DNA from: Reyranella sp.
Lineage (GTDB): Bacteria; Pseudomonadota; Alphaproteobacteria; Reyranellales; Reyranellaceae
Direction of reading: 5' to 3'
Length of the DNA stretch: 53,574 bases
Assembly (NCBI GenBank): GCA_022844015.1
Contig: JALHMO010000023.1
Location: 1-53,574, forward strand
The translations under genes were made by a program, and so were the position numbers. Below, piece by piece: positions 1 to 9,486 of the stretch. Each line of letters starts with the position of its first letter. The stretch's first letter is position 1. The notes under the pieces were generated by a model that searched no databases, was not told the origin of the DNA, and saw only the letters and a list, made by a program, of their open reading frames with translations.

Positions 1-325
1 CCGACGATGGCTGCGGTGCTGCCGCCGGAGCGGCCGTCGCCGGCGGCGAAGCCGTCGTTACAGGCGCAGGCGGCGACGTTGTTGCCGGAGCGGCCATCGC
101 CGGCGGCGGAGCGGCAGAGGCCTGTGGCGGCGATGGCGAGCCTGTCGGTGCAGGCGATGTCGCGGCTGCCGAAGCCGGCGCCGGCGGCGCCGTGGCGACG
201 TCCGGCCTGGCCGCGCCGGCGAGCGTGCCCGTGTCATCGAGCTTGGCGCGCCAGCTCACCCCCAGCGCCGCCGCCGCGACGACGACGGCACCGATGGCGA
301 CCAGCGTGATTACCGTGCGTGACAT
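1..325 (-). CDS. Pro/Ala-rich exported or membrane-anchored protein (partial, C-terminus off the left edge)
   Basis: The reading frame is open from an ATG at 325 to the left edge, giving 108 codons without a stop. Residues 4-22 are a hydrophobic stretch (TVITLVAIGAVVVAAAALG) preceded by an Arg, so a signal anchor or signal peptide is likely. From about residue 30 the chain becomes a low-complexity Ala/Pro/Ser/Thr linker, typical of the periplasmic spacer before a cell-wall-binding or repeat domain that would lie outside the window. A GGGAGG run sits only about 3 nt before the ATG, so the exact start is not certain. The gene diverges from the LOG-family gene. A LysM or similar peptidoglycan-binding C-terminus is possible but cannot be seen. 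Confidence 0.6.
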   Translation of the reverse strand, partial: MSRTVITLVAIGAVVVAAAALGVSWRAKLDDTGTLAGAARPDVATAPPAPASAAATSPAPTGSPSPPQASAAPPPAMAAPATTSPPAPVTTASPPATAAPAAAPQPSS

Positions 326-380
326 CACCCTCCCAGCGGTACGACCCAAGACCCCATTTGGCGTCGCGACCATTCCATGC

Positions 381-401
381 GAAATGATACCATGTCATTT
401 C
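381..401. promoter_or_regulatory. Perfect 7-bp inverted repeat between divergent genes (candidate operator)
   Basis: GAAATGA and TCATTTC flank a 7-nt spacer in the AT-richer gap between the two divergent genes. It overlaps the putative -10 of the leftward promoter, a position expected for a dimeric repressor site. No regulator gene is adjacent, so the binding protein is unknown. Confidence 0.3.
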
Positions 402-411
402 GATCCGGAAA
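384..411 (-). promoter_or_regulatory. Candidate sigma-70-type promoter for the left-edge gene
   Basis: On the minus strand TTTCCG (411-406) is followed after 16 nt by TATCAT (389-384), placing a start of transcription about 50 nt upstream of the ATG at 325. The match is moderate and rests on sequence alone. Confidence 0.25.
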
Positions 412-443
412 GGTGCCGGATCGCCTGTAAATTGAAGCATCTC

Positions 444-1037
444 GTGTCGGTTCCGCCCCCCTCCTCCCTCTGCGTCTTCTGTGGCTCCCGCTTCGGGTCT
501 GACCCCGGCGCCCGGGATCTTGCCGTTCAGCTGGGCGATTGCCTGGCCCGTTCGGGCATCACGCTGGTCTATGGCGGGGGCGGGGTCGGCCTGATGGGCC
601 TGGTCGCCAATGCCGCCCTCAAGGGCGGCGGCAAGGTCGTAGGCATCATCCCCGACTTCCTGCTGCAGCGCGAAGCCGGCCATCCTGCCCTGACCGAGAC
701 CGTGGTGGTGCGGAACATGCACGAGCGCAAGCTGCAGATGTTCGAGCGTTCCGAGGCCTTCGTCGTCCTGCCGGGCGGCATCGGCACCCTTGAGGAGCTG
801 TTCGAGGTCCTGTCCTGGCGCACGCTCGGGCTGCACAACAAGCCGATCGTCATCGTCGACCAGGGCGGCTATTGGGCGCCCCTTGCCATGCTGCTCCGAT
901 CGATCGTCGATCGAGGCTTTGCCGAGGCGGGCCACCTCGACCATCTGGCCTTCATCCAGGACCTCGGGCAGCTCCTGCCGACGATCGCCGCGATGCCGCG
1001 TTCGGCCGGCTTCGAGAAGCGGCTGGACCGCGTCTGA
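444..1037 (+). CDS. LOG-family (TIGR00730) nucleoside 5'-monophosphate phosphoribohydrolase
   Basis: The predicted 197-residue protein has the Rossmann-like LOG fold. The N-terminus CVFCGSRFG, the glycine-rich YGGGGVGLMG and the signature PGGIGTLEE are all present, and the last is the catalytic PGGxGTxxE motif of cytokinin-activating phosphoribohydrolases. In bacteria these cytosolic enzymes cleave AMP or cytokinin ribotides to base and ribose 5-phosphate; older annotation calls them lysine decarboxylase-like. I chose GTG 444 because it gives the usual family length (about 190-200 residues). An in-frame ATG at 384 would add 20 residues with no family similarity and would overlap the inverted repeat at 381-401. 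The ribosome binding site is weak for either choice. Confidence 0.85.
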   Translation: MSVPPPSSLCVFCGSRFGSDPGARDLAVQLGDCLARSGITLVYGGGGVGLMGLVANAALKGGGKVVGIIPDFLLQREAGHPALTETVVVRNMHERKLQMFERSEAFVVLPGGIGTLEELFEVLSWRTLGLHNKPIVIVDQGGYWAPLAMLLRSIVDRGFAEAGHLDHLAFIQDLGQLLPTIAAMPRSAGFEKRLDRV

Positions 1038-1105
1038 CGCCGTCGAGCGGGTGCAATTGCCTTTGCCTCACGGCGATGCAACAAGACAGCCACAATCAGC
1101 AATGA

Positions 1106-3370
<2,265 letters not shown>

Positions 3371-3407
3371 CCCCGCGGGGCCAAGGTGACGGGGTGGTGA
3401 TCGCTCC

Positions 3408-4082
3408 ATGAGCGTCGGTGGCGCCGACGGGTGTCGCACCGGCTGGGTGACCTGCCGGCGCGACGACCGAGGCGCGCTCGATGTTCGAGTCGTGAAGACC
3501 CTCGCGGAGGCCTGCGAGGGTCTTTCCGTATTGGCCGTCGACATGCCGATTGGCTTCGTCGACGTTCCGCGTCCGCCACGGGCCTGCGAGGCCGAGGCGC
3601 GCAGGCTGCTGCCCGGCAAGGCGAGCTCGGTCTTCCCGACCCCGTGCCGGCCGGTGCTCGCCTGCACCACGCACGCCGAGGCCAATGCGACCAGCCGCAA
3701 GCTCGGCATCGGCATCAACCAGCAGACCTTCCATCTGTTTCCCAAGATGCGCGAGGTCGACGAGCTCCTGCGCGCCCGCCCGAGGCTGAAACGCGTCGTA
3801 TACGAGGCCCATCCCGAGCTCGCCTTCGCGCGCATGAACGGCGGCAAGCCAGTGCTCAGCAAGAAACGCCAGCCCGAGGGTTACGCCGAGCGCTGCCGGC
3901 TGCTGGCCGAGCATGGCTTCGCCTGCCCCGCCGATCGCCTGCCCGGAGCCGCGCGCGACGACATTCTCGACGCCATTGCCGTTTGCCGTACTGCCCTGCT
4001 GATCACGCGGGGCACCGCCATCCGCCTCGGCCCGGTCCGCATCCGCGACAGCCGGGGCCTGCCCATGAACATCTGGTACTAG
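3408..4082 (+). CDS. DUF429 domain protein (predicted RNase H-like nuclease)
   Basis: The 224-residue protein spans the DUF429 family, which is predicted to adopt an RNase H-like fold but has no firmly established substrate. Visible signatures are the N-terminal GADGCRTGWV, the acidic motif LAVDMPIGF (Asp-x-Pro-x-Gly) near residue 46, and YEAHPELAF near residue 130. It ends in a C-terminal helix containing RDDILDAIAVCRTA, where the conserved acidic pair would complete a metal site. It lies 37 nt after the isocitrate dehydrogenase stop on the same strand and may be co-transcribed. Its 3' end converges on the Bug receptor gene with only 34 nt between stop codons, and I see no clear terminator there. 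Confidence 0.85.
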   Translation: MSVGGADGCRTGWVTCRRDDRGALDVRVVKTLAEACEGLSVLAVDMPIGFVDVPRPPRACEAEARRLLPGKASSVFPTPCRPVLACTTHAEANATSRKLGIGINQQTFHLFPKMREVDELLRARPRLKRVVYEAHPELAFARMNGGKPVLSKKRQPEGYAERCRLLAEHGFACPADRLPGAARDDILDAIAVCRTALLITRGTAIRLGPVRIRDSRGLPMNIWY

Positions 4083-4116
4083 GCGCTGCACCGCTCGGAT
4101 CGACCGGTGGGCGGGT

Positions 4117-5079
4117 CTATTCCGGCTTGATTCCGGCCGCCTGCAGCACCGGGCCCCAGATTCCCGCCTGTACCGCCAGCCAGTCGGCCAGTTGCTTGGG
4201 CGTGCCGCCCATCGCGACGAAGCCACGCTTGCGCAGCTCCTCGCGCATCTCCGGCGTGGCTACGCCGGCGTTCAGCGCCTCGTTCAGCCTCGCGACGATC
4301 GTGGCCGGCGTGCCGGGCGGTGCGATCAATGTGTAGACGATGGTGCCGTCGACGTCGCCGAAGCCCTGCTCCTTGAAGGTCTTGATATCGGGCGCCAGCG
4401 CGGCGCGCTCCAGCGACGCCATGCCGTAGGCCTTGAGCTTGCCGCTCTGGATGTGCGGCCACACGCTGGTCAGGCTCGACATGCCGAGCTTGATGTGTCC
4501 GCCAAGCAGATCCGTGACCAGCGGCCCGGTGCCGCGGAAAGGCACGTGCGTCAACTTTATCTTGTTCAGAAGCGCATAGCGCTCGGCCGACAGGTGCATC
4601 GGCGTGCTGACGCCGGCGGTTCCATACTGCACCTCACCCGGCGCCTTGCGAGCCGCGTCGGTGATCGCCGCCAGATCGGGCCACGGCGCATCGGCGGAGC
4701 CGACGAACACCGACTCCTGCTTGGCGACGAACCCCACCGGCACGAACGTGGCCGGGTCGTAGCCGAGCTTGGCGACGAGAAACGGGTAGAGCATCTGGTT
4801 GTTGCTGCTGAACAGCACGGTGTGGCCATCGGGCGGTTGCTTGGCGGCGAACTCGTGCGCGAGGTTGCCGCCGGCGCCGCCCTTGTTGTCGATGATCACC
4901 GGTTGGCCGAGCGCCTTCTGGATCGGCTCCTGGATGATGCGTGCCAGCGCGTCGGTGCCGCCGCCGGGCGGAAACGGCACGACCACCTTCACCGGCTGCG
5001 AGGGGAAGGTCTGCGCGTGGGCTGCCCCGCCGACCGCAGGCGCGGCGAGCGAGGCAAGAATGAGCGTACGCCTTCTCAT
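4117..5079 (-). CDS. Bug/TctC-family tripartite tricarboxylate transporter substrate-binding protein
   Basis: The 320-residue precursor starts with a cleavable signal (MRRRTLILASLAAPAVGGAAHA) and is full length for the Bug periplasmic receptor family. Family landmarks are KVVVPFPPGGGTDALAR close to the mature N-terminus, the VIIDNKGGAGGNLA loop, and the HVPFRGTGP motif that helps close the carboxylate pocket. Bug receptors deliver carboxylates, amides or other small acids to TctAB permeases. No tctA or tctB is next to it, so it is an orphan receptor, as most Bug genes are in genomes where the family has expanded. A purine-rich GGGGGAAGAG lies upstream of the ATG. The ligand cannot be told from sequence. 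Confidence 0.93.
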   Translation of the reverse strand: MRRRTLILASLAAPAVGGAAHAQTFPSQPVKVVVPFPPGGGTDALARIIQEPIQKALGQPVIIDNKGGAGGNLAHEFAAKQPPDGHTVLFSSNNQMLYPFLVAKLGYDPATFVPVGFVAKQESVFVGSADAPWPDLAAITDAARKAPGEVQYGTAGVSTPMHLSAERYALLNKIKLTHVPFRGTGPLVTDLLGGHIKLGMSSLTSVWPHIQSGKLKAYGMASLERAALAPDIKTFKEQGFGDVDGTIVYTLIAPPGTPATIVARLNEALNAGVATPEMREELRKRGFVAMGGTPKQLADWLAVQAGIWGPVLQAAGIKPE

Positions 5080-5226
5080 CGGTCGCTCTTCCCCCGGATG
5101 GCAGTTGTACCGCTACCGGTCTCGACCTTATGCGCGGCTGTCCTGACGGCTTCTGGCATGGCGCTCCTCCTCGGCTCGCTCCACTGGTCGGGGCGTTCAG
5201 CCGCGCAGCGACCCTACCGCACTTCG

Positions 5227-5499
5227 TCAGACCATGCCCAGCGCATGCTTGTAGGTGTCGAGCAGCGTCTCCTGCTCGGCGCGGTCGGCGGCATCCATGG
5301 CCCTGAGCGACACGATCTTGCGCATCGTCTTGACGTCGTAGCCGACACCCTTTGCCTCGCTGTACACGTCACGGATATCGCCGCCAATCGCCTTGCGCTC
5401 CTCCTCGAGCTTCTCGATGCGCTCGACGAAGCTCTTCAACCGGTCGGCCGAGACCGGCCCCGCCTTTGCTTTCTTGGAAACGGCGCTTCCATCCGGCAT
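5227..5499 (-). CDS. gapR: GapR-family (DUF2312) nucleoid-associated protein
   Basis: The predicted 90-residue protein matches the DUF2312/UPF0335 family, whose Caulobacter member GapR binds overtwisted DNA ahead of replication and transcription and supports gyrase and topoisomerase IV. The core runs from about residue 18 (DRLKSFVERIEKLEEERKA) through a helical, charged coiled coil to the conserved KGVGYDVKTMRKIVSLR segment. A Lys-rich N-terminal extension is present. I chose ATG 5499 because AAGGAG sits 8 nt upstream. An in-frame ATG at 5547 would lie inside the candidate promoter and adds residues foreign to the family. The gene stands alone, downstream of the DUF1244 gene on the same strand. 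The family is essentially restricted to Alphaproteobacteria. Confidence 0.93.
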   Translation of the reverse strand: MPDGSAVSKKAKAGPVSADRLKSFVERIEKLEEERKAIGGDIRDVYSEAKGVGYDVKTMRKIVSLRAMDAADRAEQETLLDTYKHALGMV

Positions 5500-5527
5500 A
5501 TCCACACTCCTTGATCCAGTCGCGTGG

Positions 5528-5557
5528 ACCATAGGAGCGGCAGCCATGTCTACTCAA
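5528..5557 (-). promoter_or_regulatory. Candidate promoter of gapR
   Basis: On the minus strand TTGAGT (5557-5552) and TATGGT (5533-5528) are separated by 18 nt. Transcription would start near 5521, just ahead of the AAGGAG ribosome site and the ATG at 5499. This supports the shorter GapR start. Confidence 0.4.
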
Positions 5558-5624
5558 TGACGGCGCGGTTGCTAATGACGGGGATAACGGGGAATGCAGC
5601 GAGCCGGAGCCCGCCGGGAGCGCT

Positions 5625-5924
5625 CTATCCGTGCTTGTGTTGCGCCTTGTCGTAGGTCTTCTTCTGCTCGCCGCTGGCTTCCTTCTGGTACTTGGCCTTC
5701 CACTCGTCGTACGGCATGCCGTAGACGATCTCGCGCGCCTTGGGGTCGGCGATCTCGATGCCGCGCGTACCGGCTTCCTCGCGGTACCAGCGCGACAGGC
5801 AGTTGCGGCAGAAACCGGCCAGGTTCATCAGGTCGATGTTCTGCACATCCGCACGTTCCTGCAGATGCGCCACCAACCGGCGAAAGGCGGCGGCTTCGAG
5901 CTCGGTTCGGGTCTTGTCGTCCAT
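5625..5924 (-). CDS. DUF1244 family protein
   Basis: This 99-residue protein matches DUF1244, a small proteobacterial family of unknown function with a compact helical fold. The conserved block is visible from about residue 9 to 70: AFRRLVAHLQERADVQNIDLMNLAGFCRNCLSRW-like sequence (described here by its key residues Asn-Asp/Asn-Leu-Met-Asn-x-x-x-Phe-Cys-Arg-Asn-Cys), followed by PKAREIVYGMPYDEWK. The paired cysteines in FCRNC are a family hallmark. The C-terminal tail is Lys/His-rich (KKTYDKAQHKHG). ATG 5924 is preceded by a strong AGGAGG 6 nt upstream. An ATG 21 codons earlier has no ribosome site and falls over the palindrome at 5946-5961. It is transcribed toward gapR but separated by 125 nt. 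Confidence 0.9.
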   Translation of the reverse strand: MDDKTRTELEAAAFRRLVAHLQERADVQNIDLMNLAGFCRNCLSRWYREEAGTRGIEIADPKAREIVYGMPYDEWKAKYQKEASGEQKKTYDKAQHKHG

Positions 5925-5945
5925 GGCAGCCTCCTGGGAACGCTC

Positions 5946-5961
5946 GGTCACGGTCGTGACC
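5946..5961. promoter_or_regulatory. Inverted repeat GGTCAC-N4-GTGACC in the DUF1244 leader
   Basis: A perfect 6-bp inverted repeat lies about 22 nt upstream of the DUF1244 ATG, immediately downstream of a TATATC -10-like box (minus strand, near 5970). Its position suits an operator, but it could also be a simple leader hairpin. No binding protein can be assigned. Confidence 0.25.
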
Positions 5962-6023
5962 GGGGATATAGGCCGAGACCGCAGCATAAACCAGTGGGCC
6001 AGGATAAGCCGGCACCAGGCCGC

Positions 6024-6962
6024 TCAGCTCAGGCTGCCTGGATAGTCGCGCCAGATCGAGGCCTCGAGCTCGAGATGGGTACTGGGCGGAAACTTGCCTT
6101 TCCAGTGCTCGGCGCATGCCGCGCTCGTCGCATACCACACGCCGGGCAGGCGACGGGCATGATCGAGGAACTGCTCCAGCAGGTGCAGGCGGCTCGGCCA
6201 GCCGATGCCGTGAGGATGCAGGGTCAGGCTGAACTGCCGCCCACGCTTGTACTGGGCATCGAGCTCCGACTTGCAATTGCGGAACAGCCCGTTGGGATTT
6301 TCCAGCCCGGTTCCCTTCTTGGGGAACATCAGGAAAAACTGATCGTCGAAGTGGTAATAGTACGGCAGCGCGAGGATGGCGCGACGGCTGGCAAAGTCGG
6401 TCACCCAGTAATGCGGCGCGTCGTCGGCAAGGCCATTGCCGAAATAGGCATAGCCCGCGTCGATCAGCAGGTCCATCGTGGCGCCGCTGATGCTGCCGCC
6501 CGCGAACTTGTCGCCAGGACGCGGCAGGGAGAACCAGCCCGCCGGCCGTTCCCCGGTGATGGCGGTGAGGATCTCAGTCGTGCGCTGCACACGGGCCTGC
6601 TCCTCGTCCCGATCGAGCCTGCTCACATCCTCGTGCTTGAAGCCGTGCGCGGCGATCTCGTGGCCGTCGGCATGCAGGGCGCGGATCCTGTCGGCGTGGC
6701 TGGCCGCGATGACGGCCGGCACCGCGAAGGTCGCCGGGATCGCATGGCGCTGCAGCGTCTCGCACAGGGCATCGAGCCCGCCGTGCATGCCGAAGTAGGC
6801 ATCAGGATTGGCGATGTCGCGCGCCGTGATGCCGTCGGGGCCGCACGGCGGGCTGAGATCGACGACGACCCGGAAGCAGCAACGCCGACCTTCCGGCCAG
6901 CCGATCTCCGCATCGAGCAGGCTCCTCTCGTCGCTGACCGTGTAGCGATCCTTCCACGGCAT
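6024..6962 (-). CDS. Polysaccharide-deacetylase-fold (NodB/PuuE-like) amidase, copy 1
   Basis: The 312-residue protein has the NodB-homology barrel. The metal-binding pair is visible in GHEIAAHGFKHED (His-x3-His), followed by RPAGWFSLPRPGDKF with the conserved Arg-Pro, and a C-terminal LTLHPHGIG strand supplying the catalytic His. There is no signal peptide, so it probably works in the cytosol on a small amide, as PuuE allantoinases and related enzymes do, rather than on cell-wall glycans. The first catalytic motif is unusual: VVVDLSPP keeps one Asp where classical deacetylases have an Asp-Asp pair. GGGGAGGG lies 6 nt before the ATG. It is 15 nt downstream of a second paralogue in the same leftward operon. 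Confidence 0.85.
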   Translation of the reverse strand: MPWKDRYTVSDERSLLDAEIGWPEGRRCCFRVVVDLSPPCGPDGITARDIANPDAYFGMHGGLDALCETLQRHAIPATFAVPAVIAASHADRIRALHADGHEIAAHGFKHEDVSRLDRDEEQARVQRTTEILTAITGERPAGWFSLPRPGDKFAGGSISGATMDLLIDAGYAYFGNGLADDAPHYWVTDFASRRAILALPYYYHFDDQFFLMFPKKGTGLENPNGLFRNCKSELDAQYKRGRQFSLTLHPHGIGWPSRLHLLEQFLDHARRLPGVWYATSAACAEHWKGKFPPSTHLELEASIWRDYPGSLS

Positions 6963-6977
6963 GCTCTGCCCTCCCCT

Positions 6978-7877
6978 TCAGTGCGCGCGCGTGTTCGACA
7001 GACGCGGCGGATTGGTCTCGAGGCAGTGCCGCGCCACCTGCTCGCAGGTCGGGAACCACACCCCGGGCAGGCTCTTCATCCGGGTGATCAGCCGGTCCAG
7101 CATGGCGATGCGCAGGGCGCGACCAGAGACGAAGGGATGCAGGCAGACATTGAGATAGCCGCCCTGCTGGTACTCGCGCTCGAACGCCGCCCACCAGATG
7201 TCGAGCACATGGTCGGGATCCATCATGCGCTGCGCCTCGTTCTCGCTGCCGAGCCAAGCGAAGCTGAAGAACATCGCGTCGTCGATGGCGAGATGAAACG
7301 GCAGGTTGAGCAGCGGGCGCGACCCGTCGGAATCGGTGAGGTAGTGCGGCCGATGGTCGGGCGTGTCGTGCGAGTTGTAGATGAACCCGCTGTCACGCAG
7401 GAGGCTGCGGGTATGCCAGCTGCGCGTGCCCACCGGGCGGCGGCCGGTCAGCTTCTCGATCGCGGACGATGCCTTCTCGAGGTGATCGCGCTCCAGCGCG
7501 GCGTCGTCGGGCACCCGGTGCTCCCACATGTGATCGCCGATCTCGTGGCCGCTCTCCGACGCCGCCTTGACGGCCTGCGGATAGAGCTCGCAGATGCGGC
7601 CCGGCGTGAAGATCGTCGCCCTGATACCATGGCCGTTGAACAGCTCGATCAGGCGCCAGATGCCGACGCGGCCGCCGAACTCGCCCTTGGCGAGCTGCAT
7701 CGGCGGCTCGTTGAGCAGGCGCCGCAGCAGCATGGCGTCGAAGTCGGCGGTGAAGTTCACCGCGACACGCGCCCCGTTGGGCCACGTGATCCGGTCGATG
7801 ACCTGATGGCGCGCGGCGTAGTCGGCAGCCTTGGCGCCCAGGGCGGCGAGCTCCTGGTCGAGATGATCCGAAGACAT
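6978..7877 (-). CDS. Polysaccharide-deacetylase-fold (PuuE-like) amidase, copy 2
   Basis: The 299-residue protein is a distant paralogue of the downstream gene. It opens with the PuuE-like phrase WPNGARVAVNFTADFDA, which holds the acidic pair, followed by SGHEIGDHMWEHR (His-x3-His metal site) and RPVGTRSWHT. The C-terminal LNVCLHPFVSG carries a further His. It has no signal peptide, again pointing to a soluble small-molecule amidase rather than a chitin or peptidoglycan deacetylase. ATG 7877 fits because AGGAGG lies 11 nt upstream and the preceding residues are unlike the family. It begins 4 nt after the SDR stop, so the two are probably translated from one message. Substrate is unknown; cyclic ureides or imides are reasonable candidates. 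Confidence 0.85.
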   Translation of the reverse strand: MSSDHLDQELAALGAKAADYAARHQVIDRITWPNGARVAVNFTADFDAMLLRRLLNEPPMQLAKGEFGGRVGIWRLIELFNGHGIRATIFTPGRICELYPQAVKAASESGHEIGDHMWEHRVPDDAALERDHLEKASSAIEKLTGRRPVGTRSWHTRSLLRDSGFIYNSHDTPDHRPHYLTDSDGSRPLLNLPFHLAIDDAMFFSFAWLGSENEAQRMMDPDHVLDIWWAAFEREYQQGGYLNVCLHPFVSGRALRIAMLDRLITRMKSLPGVWFPTCEQVARHCLETNPPRLSNTRAH

Positions 7878-7881
7878 GACG

Positions 7882-8670
7882 TTAGCGACCTCCTGCGACG
7901 GCGAGCGTCGTGCCCGTGATGTAGTTGGCCTCGTCGGAGGCGAGATAGAGCACGGCATTGGCGATATCGGCAGGCGTTCCCAGCCGGCGCAAGGGGGTCG
8001 CCCGGGTCGGGCCGTACTCCAACCCTTCGAGCGCCTGGAAGCTGGCGCGGGTCTTTTCAGTCTCGATCGGCCCCGGCGCCACCGCGTTCACCGTCACGCC
8101 GTACTCCGCCATCTCGAGCGCCACGTTGCGGGTGAAACCGTGGATGGCCGCCTTGGCCGCCGCATAGGCCGAATTGCCGCTGTAGTAGGCCATCCACGGG
8201 GTACCTTCTCGCGAGCCCGACGACAGATTGACGATGCGTCCCGAACGGCGCTCGCGCATGTGCCGGGTCGCTTCCCGCGTGCACAGGAAGGCCGAGCGCA
8301 AGTTGAGGCGCATGACGAAATCCCAATCCTCGACCTTGGCCTCCCAGATTCGGCCGGACAGGCCGCCGCCGACATCGTTGACCAGGATGTCGACCCGTCC
8401 ATGCGCGGCGAGGGTGGCGGCAAACAGGTCCTTGACCGGCCCCTCCTCGGTGACGTCGGCCACGGTCGCCTGCACCGGGCGCCCGCCCTGCCTGATCAAC
8501 CTTTCGGTTTCCGCGAGGCCCCTGGCATCAATGTCGGTGATCGCCAGCGTCGCCCCTTCCTCGGAGAGCCTGAGAGCGATCGCCCGACCGAGCCCCGCCG
8601 CCGCTCCCGTCACCACGGCGACCTTGCCAGCCACCCGACCGCTTGCATTGACCGCCACGATGCCCTCCAT
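7882..8670 (-). CDS. SDR-family NAD(P)-dependent oxidoreductase
   Basis: The 262-residue protein is a classical short-chain dehydrogenase. Features in order are the cofactor motif TGAAAGLGRAI, a D-x-D-A-R turn after the second strand (ITDIDARG) that favours NAD(H), LVNDVGGG in place of the usual NNAG, the catalytic Ser in NLSSGS, YAAAK as the Tyr-x3-Lys pair, and VAPGPIET after it. The NDVGG motif is an uncommon but known variant. ATG 8670 is the likely start; a GTG four codons later is preceded by GGAGGG and could be used instead. It sits between the FGase-like gene (19 nt upstream) and the two deacetylase-fold genes, so the four look like one pathway operon. Confidence 0.92.
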   Translation of the reverse strand: MEGIVAVNASGRVAGKVAVVTGAAAGLGRAIALRLSEEGATLAITDIDARGLAETERLIRQGGRPVQATVADVTEEGPVKDLFAATLAAHGRVDILVNDVGGGLSGRIWEAKVEDWDFVMRLNLRSAFLCTREATRHMRERRSGRIVNLSSGSREGTPWMAYYSGNSAYAAAKAAIHGFTRNVALEMAEYGVTVNAVAPGPIETEKTRASFQALEGLEYGPTRATPLRRLGTPADIANAVLYLASDEANYITGTTLAVAGGR

Positions 8671-8689
8671 GCTGTCGTATCGTACCCCC

Positions 8690-9457
8690 TCACCCCAAGG
8701 CGAGCGCAAGGGCCGCATCGATCGACGGCGCCAGCCGGCGGCCCCAGGCACGCGCCTCGCCGGGCGTGGCGATCAGGTCCTGACGCACCTCGAGCGAGCA
8801 ATACGGCAGGGCGCGCGCGCGGGCATGAGCCACGAGCGTATACTCGTACGCGTCACGCGCCGAATAGGGCTCGTTGTCGCCGACGACCAGGGACGAATCG
8901 CAGCGCAGCGCCGCGAGCAAAGGCTCGGGCAGGCGCGGATCGTCGTTCCATAGCACGCCGACATGCCACGGCCGCTCGAAGCCATTCATCCGCGGCGTGA
9001 AGCTGTGCATCACAAGCATGCCGACCTTGCGTCCGCCGGCGGTCATCCGATCGAGCTGGCGATCGACCTCGCGATGATAAGGCCAGAAGCACGCCTCGGC
9101 GCGCGCCTGCACCTGCTCCTCTGTCAACCCGCGATTGGCGGGCACCGGCGTGCCGTCGCTGACCTCCGGAGTCGATCCTTCGCCGCCCGGCCAGCGGTTG
9201 CAGTCGATTACCAGCCGCGAGTAGCCGGATGCCACGAGCGGCGCATCCAGCACCCTGGAGAGCTCGATCGCAGCATCGAGGCCGCCGATGTCCCAGCCGA
9301 TGTGGCGCGAAAGCTCGTGCTCGGAGATGCCGAGACTGCCGAGCGCCCTCGGCACTGCCTTGCTGGCATGATCGCAGAGCAGCAGCAGCGGTGCCGTGCC
9401 CTCGGCATTGTGGACAGAGAAAGCGGGCGGATCGTCCGGGCCGAGCAGTTGTTGCAT
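8690..9457 (-). CDS. N-formylglutamate amidohydrolase family protein
   Basis: The 255-residue protein covers the FGase family, zinc-dependent amidohydrolases related to HutG that cleave N-formyl or N-acyl amino acids. Motifs are CDHASKAVP near residue 28, HIGWDIG, the RLVIDCNRWP strand, VMHSFTPRMNG, and the late LEVRQDLI segment where the catalytic Glu-x-Arg lies. ATG 9457 was chosen since upstream in-frame residues belong to the divergent glycerate kinase. It heads the leftward cluster SDR, deacetylase 2, deacetylase 1. No hut genes are nearby, so a role in histidine degradation is not supported. Together with the two amidases it suggests stepwise opening of an amide or formamide compound. 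Confidence 0.88.
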   Translation of the reverse strand: MQQLLGPDDPPAFSVHNAEGTAPLLLLCDHASKAVPRALGSLGISEHELSRHIGWDIGGLDAAIELSRVLDAPLVASGYSRLVIDCNRWPGGEGSTPEVSDGTPVPANRGLTEEQVQARAEACFWPYHREVDRQLDRMTAGGRKVGMLVMHSFTPRMNGFERPWHVGVLWNDDPRLPEPLLAALRCDSSLVVGDNEPYSARDAYEYTLVAHARARALPYCSLEVRQDLIATPGEARAWGRRLAPSIDAALALALG

Positions 9458-9486
9458 CGCGCCCCTATAGTGTGAAGATTGGCCAA
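9458..9486. promoter_or_regulatory. Very short divergent promoter region with a palindromic CTATAG
   Basis: Only 29 nt separate the ATG of the FGase-like gene (9457, minus) from the ATG of glycerate kinase (9487, plus). The palindrome CTATAG (9465-9470) can serve as a -10-like box in both directions. Neither transcript would have room for an ordinary leader, so one or both may be leaderless or initiate inside the other gene. Confidence 0.3.

Noticed and set aside
5500..5547. A longer GapR start (ATG 5547)
   Set aside because: No ribosome site precedes it, the extra residues are unlike the family, and the codons overlap a good promoter candidate; ATG 5499 has AAGGAG at the right spacing.
5631..7919. 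A 762-residue plus-strand frame opposite DUF1244 and the two amidases
   Set aside because: It covers three recognised minus-strand genes with good ribosome sites and is compositionally a shadow.
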